This document shows, one piece after another, positions 40,654 through 40,715 of a DNA stretch of 40,715 nt. How positions within the stretch are numbered: the stretch's first letter is position 1; each line of letters opens with the position of its first letter. The position numbers and the translations under genes were made by a program. A model generated the notes under the pieces. That model was not told the origin of the DNA and did not search any database. It saw nothing but the letters and a program-made list of their open reading frames with translations. The DNA is from JBLHKS01 sp047620505 (GTDB lineage Bacteria > Verrucomicrobiota > Verrucomicrobiia > Verrucomicrobiales > DEV007): assembly GCA_047620505.1 (NCBI GenBank), contig JBLHKS010000045.1, positions 1-40,715 on the forward strand, written 5' to 3'.

Positions 40654-40715
40654 ATGATGATTCGCTTCTTAGTAATTTGGGCTGCAATCACTTCGTCAGC
40701 AGCTGCTGGCGCGGA
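40654..40715 (+). CDS. Start of an exported protein, cut by the window edge
   Basis: From ATG 40654 (or 40657) the frame reads MMIRFLVIWAAITSSAAAGA, a signal peptide, and runs off the right edge. The palindrome at 40697 is read as SAAAG near the probable cleavage site. Nothing of the mature protein is visible. Confidence 0.55.
   Translation, partial: MMIRFLVIWAAITSSAAAGA

Larger units (their letters stand above)
664..40708. repeat. Dispersed CAGCAGCTGCTG palindrome family (34 copies)
   Basis: Perfect 12-bp copies start at 664, 6221, 8342, 12171, 15761, 17803, 18383, 19244, 21353, 22570, 23789, 26740, 29113, 29832, 31121, 34256, 36309, 37255, 37692, 38297, 39067 and 40697. Copies with one mismatch start at 3230, 9286, 10933, 16567, 24772, 29227, 32047, 32878 and 35780. 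Copies with two mismatches start at 13252, 14019 and 28217. The bare core GCAGCTGC also occurs at 1740, 13360 and 40427. Within genes the word is read as QQLL (15 copies), AAA (15) or SSC (2); two copies are intergenic. Of 29 genes with a copy, 27 have one, the HD hydrolase has two and the PDZ/HEAT protein has three. No copy lies between 3242 and 6220. Confidence 0.95.

Noticed and set aside
1..40715. CGATCG and GATC excess
   Set aside because: These are common in the window, but a short palindrome of this composition is not clearly beyond expectation without a background model, unlike the 12-mer.
1..40715. CRISPR arrays, tRNA or rRNA genes, insertion sequences
   Set aside because: I looked for regularly spaced direct repeats, conserved RNA cores and transposase motifs on both strands and found none.

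Overview
The window reads as chromosomal DNA of a moderately GC-rich member of the PVC superphylum, most likely Verrucomicrobiota. This rests on gene content: an hpf-hprK-HPr cassette without a sugar PTS, ThuA and lectin-like secreted proteins, a PDZ/barrel/HEAT secreted protein, several secreted EF-hand proteins, a planctomycete-type short cytochrome c, a PQQ-like propeller, and a membrane-anchored LysM protein. The phylum is inferred; no marker gene settles it. I see no rRNA, tRNA, insertion sequence, prophage or CRISPR array, so this is core chromosome with a few accessory genes.

Layout. 1-2383: end of a secreted EF-hand gene (+), a lectin-like secreted protein (-) and a PEP-hydrolase-family TIM barrel (-). 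2450-6624 (+): prmA, hpf, hprK, HPr, a cysteine-rich small protein and a proline-rich protein. 6626-8996 (-): hisH coupled to two membrane proteins. 9067-13110: an LprI-like secreted protein (+), then ychF and a FlaA1/CapD-type sugar dehydratase (-). 13246-15564 (+): a small lipoprotein, a six-EF-hand protein and a LysM protein. 15570-17715 (-): Nif3-like protein and glycyl-tRNA synthetase. 17879-22845 (+): an OmpA-domain protein, a membrane hydrolase, an ECF sigma factor, a probable anti-sigma factor and a secreted protein (a run of overlapping genes), then a PilT-like ATPase. 22848-28316 (-): propeller, EF-hand lipoprotein, hisB, a large membrane-anchored protein and a double thioredoxin-fold protein. 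28331-28621 (+): DUF4404. 28628-33957 (-): HD hydrolase, coaD, PDZ/HEAT protein, ThuA protein and a degenerate protein kinase. 34078-35108 (+): an unknown protein and a PNPOx-family protein. 35090-36064 (-): a 2-hydroxyacid dehydrogenase. 36113-39902 (+): a small conserved protein, FAD oxidoreductase, MnmM-like methyltransferase, NifU-like scaffold, SufT, cytochrome c and SixA. 39975-40609 (+): a VapBC module. A signal-peptide gene runs off the right end.

The strongest unexplained signal is not a gene. The 12-bp perfect palindrome CAGCAGCTGCTG occurs 22 times, with 12 more copies at 10 or 11 of 12 matches, about one per 1.2 kb. Chance expectation from base composition is far below one. Copies lie in genes on both strands, in all three reading frames (read as QQLL, AAA or SSCW) and in two intergenic gaps. 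Most genes that carry it carry exactly one. Selection or mutation must therefore be acting on the DNA word itself, as for the HIP1 palindrome of cyanobacteria.

Other points of interest are a kinase with Asn in place of the DFG aspartate, an 18-bp operator-like palindrome next to it, a translationally coupled ECF sigma operon, and an Fe-S assembly group (NifU-like plus SufT).
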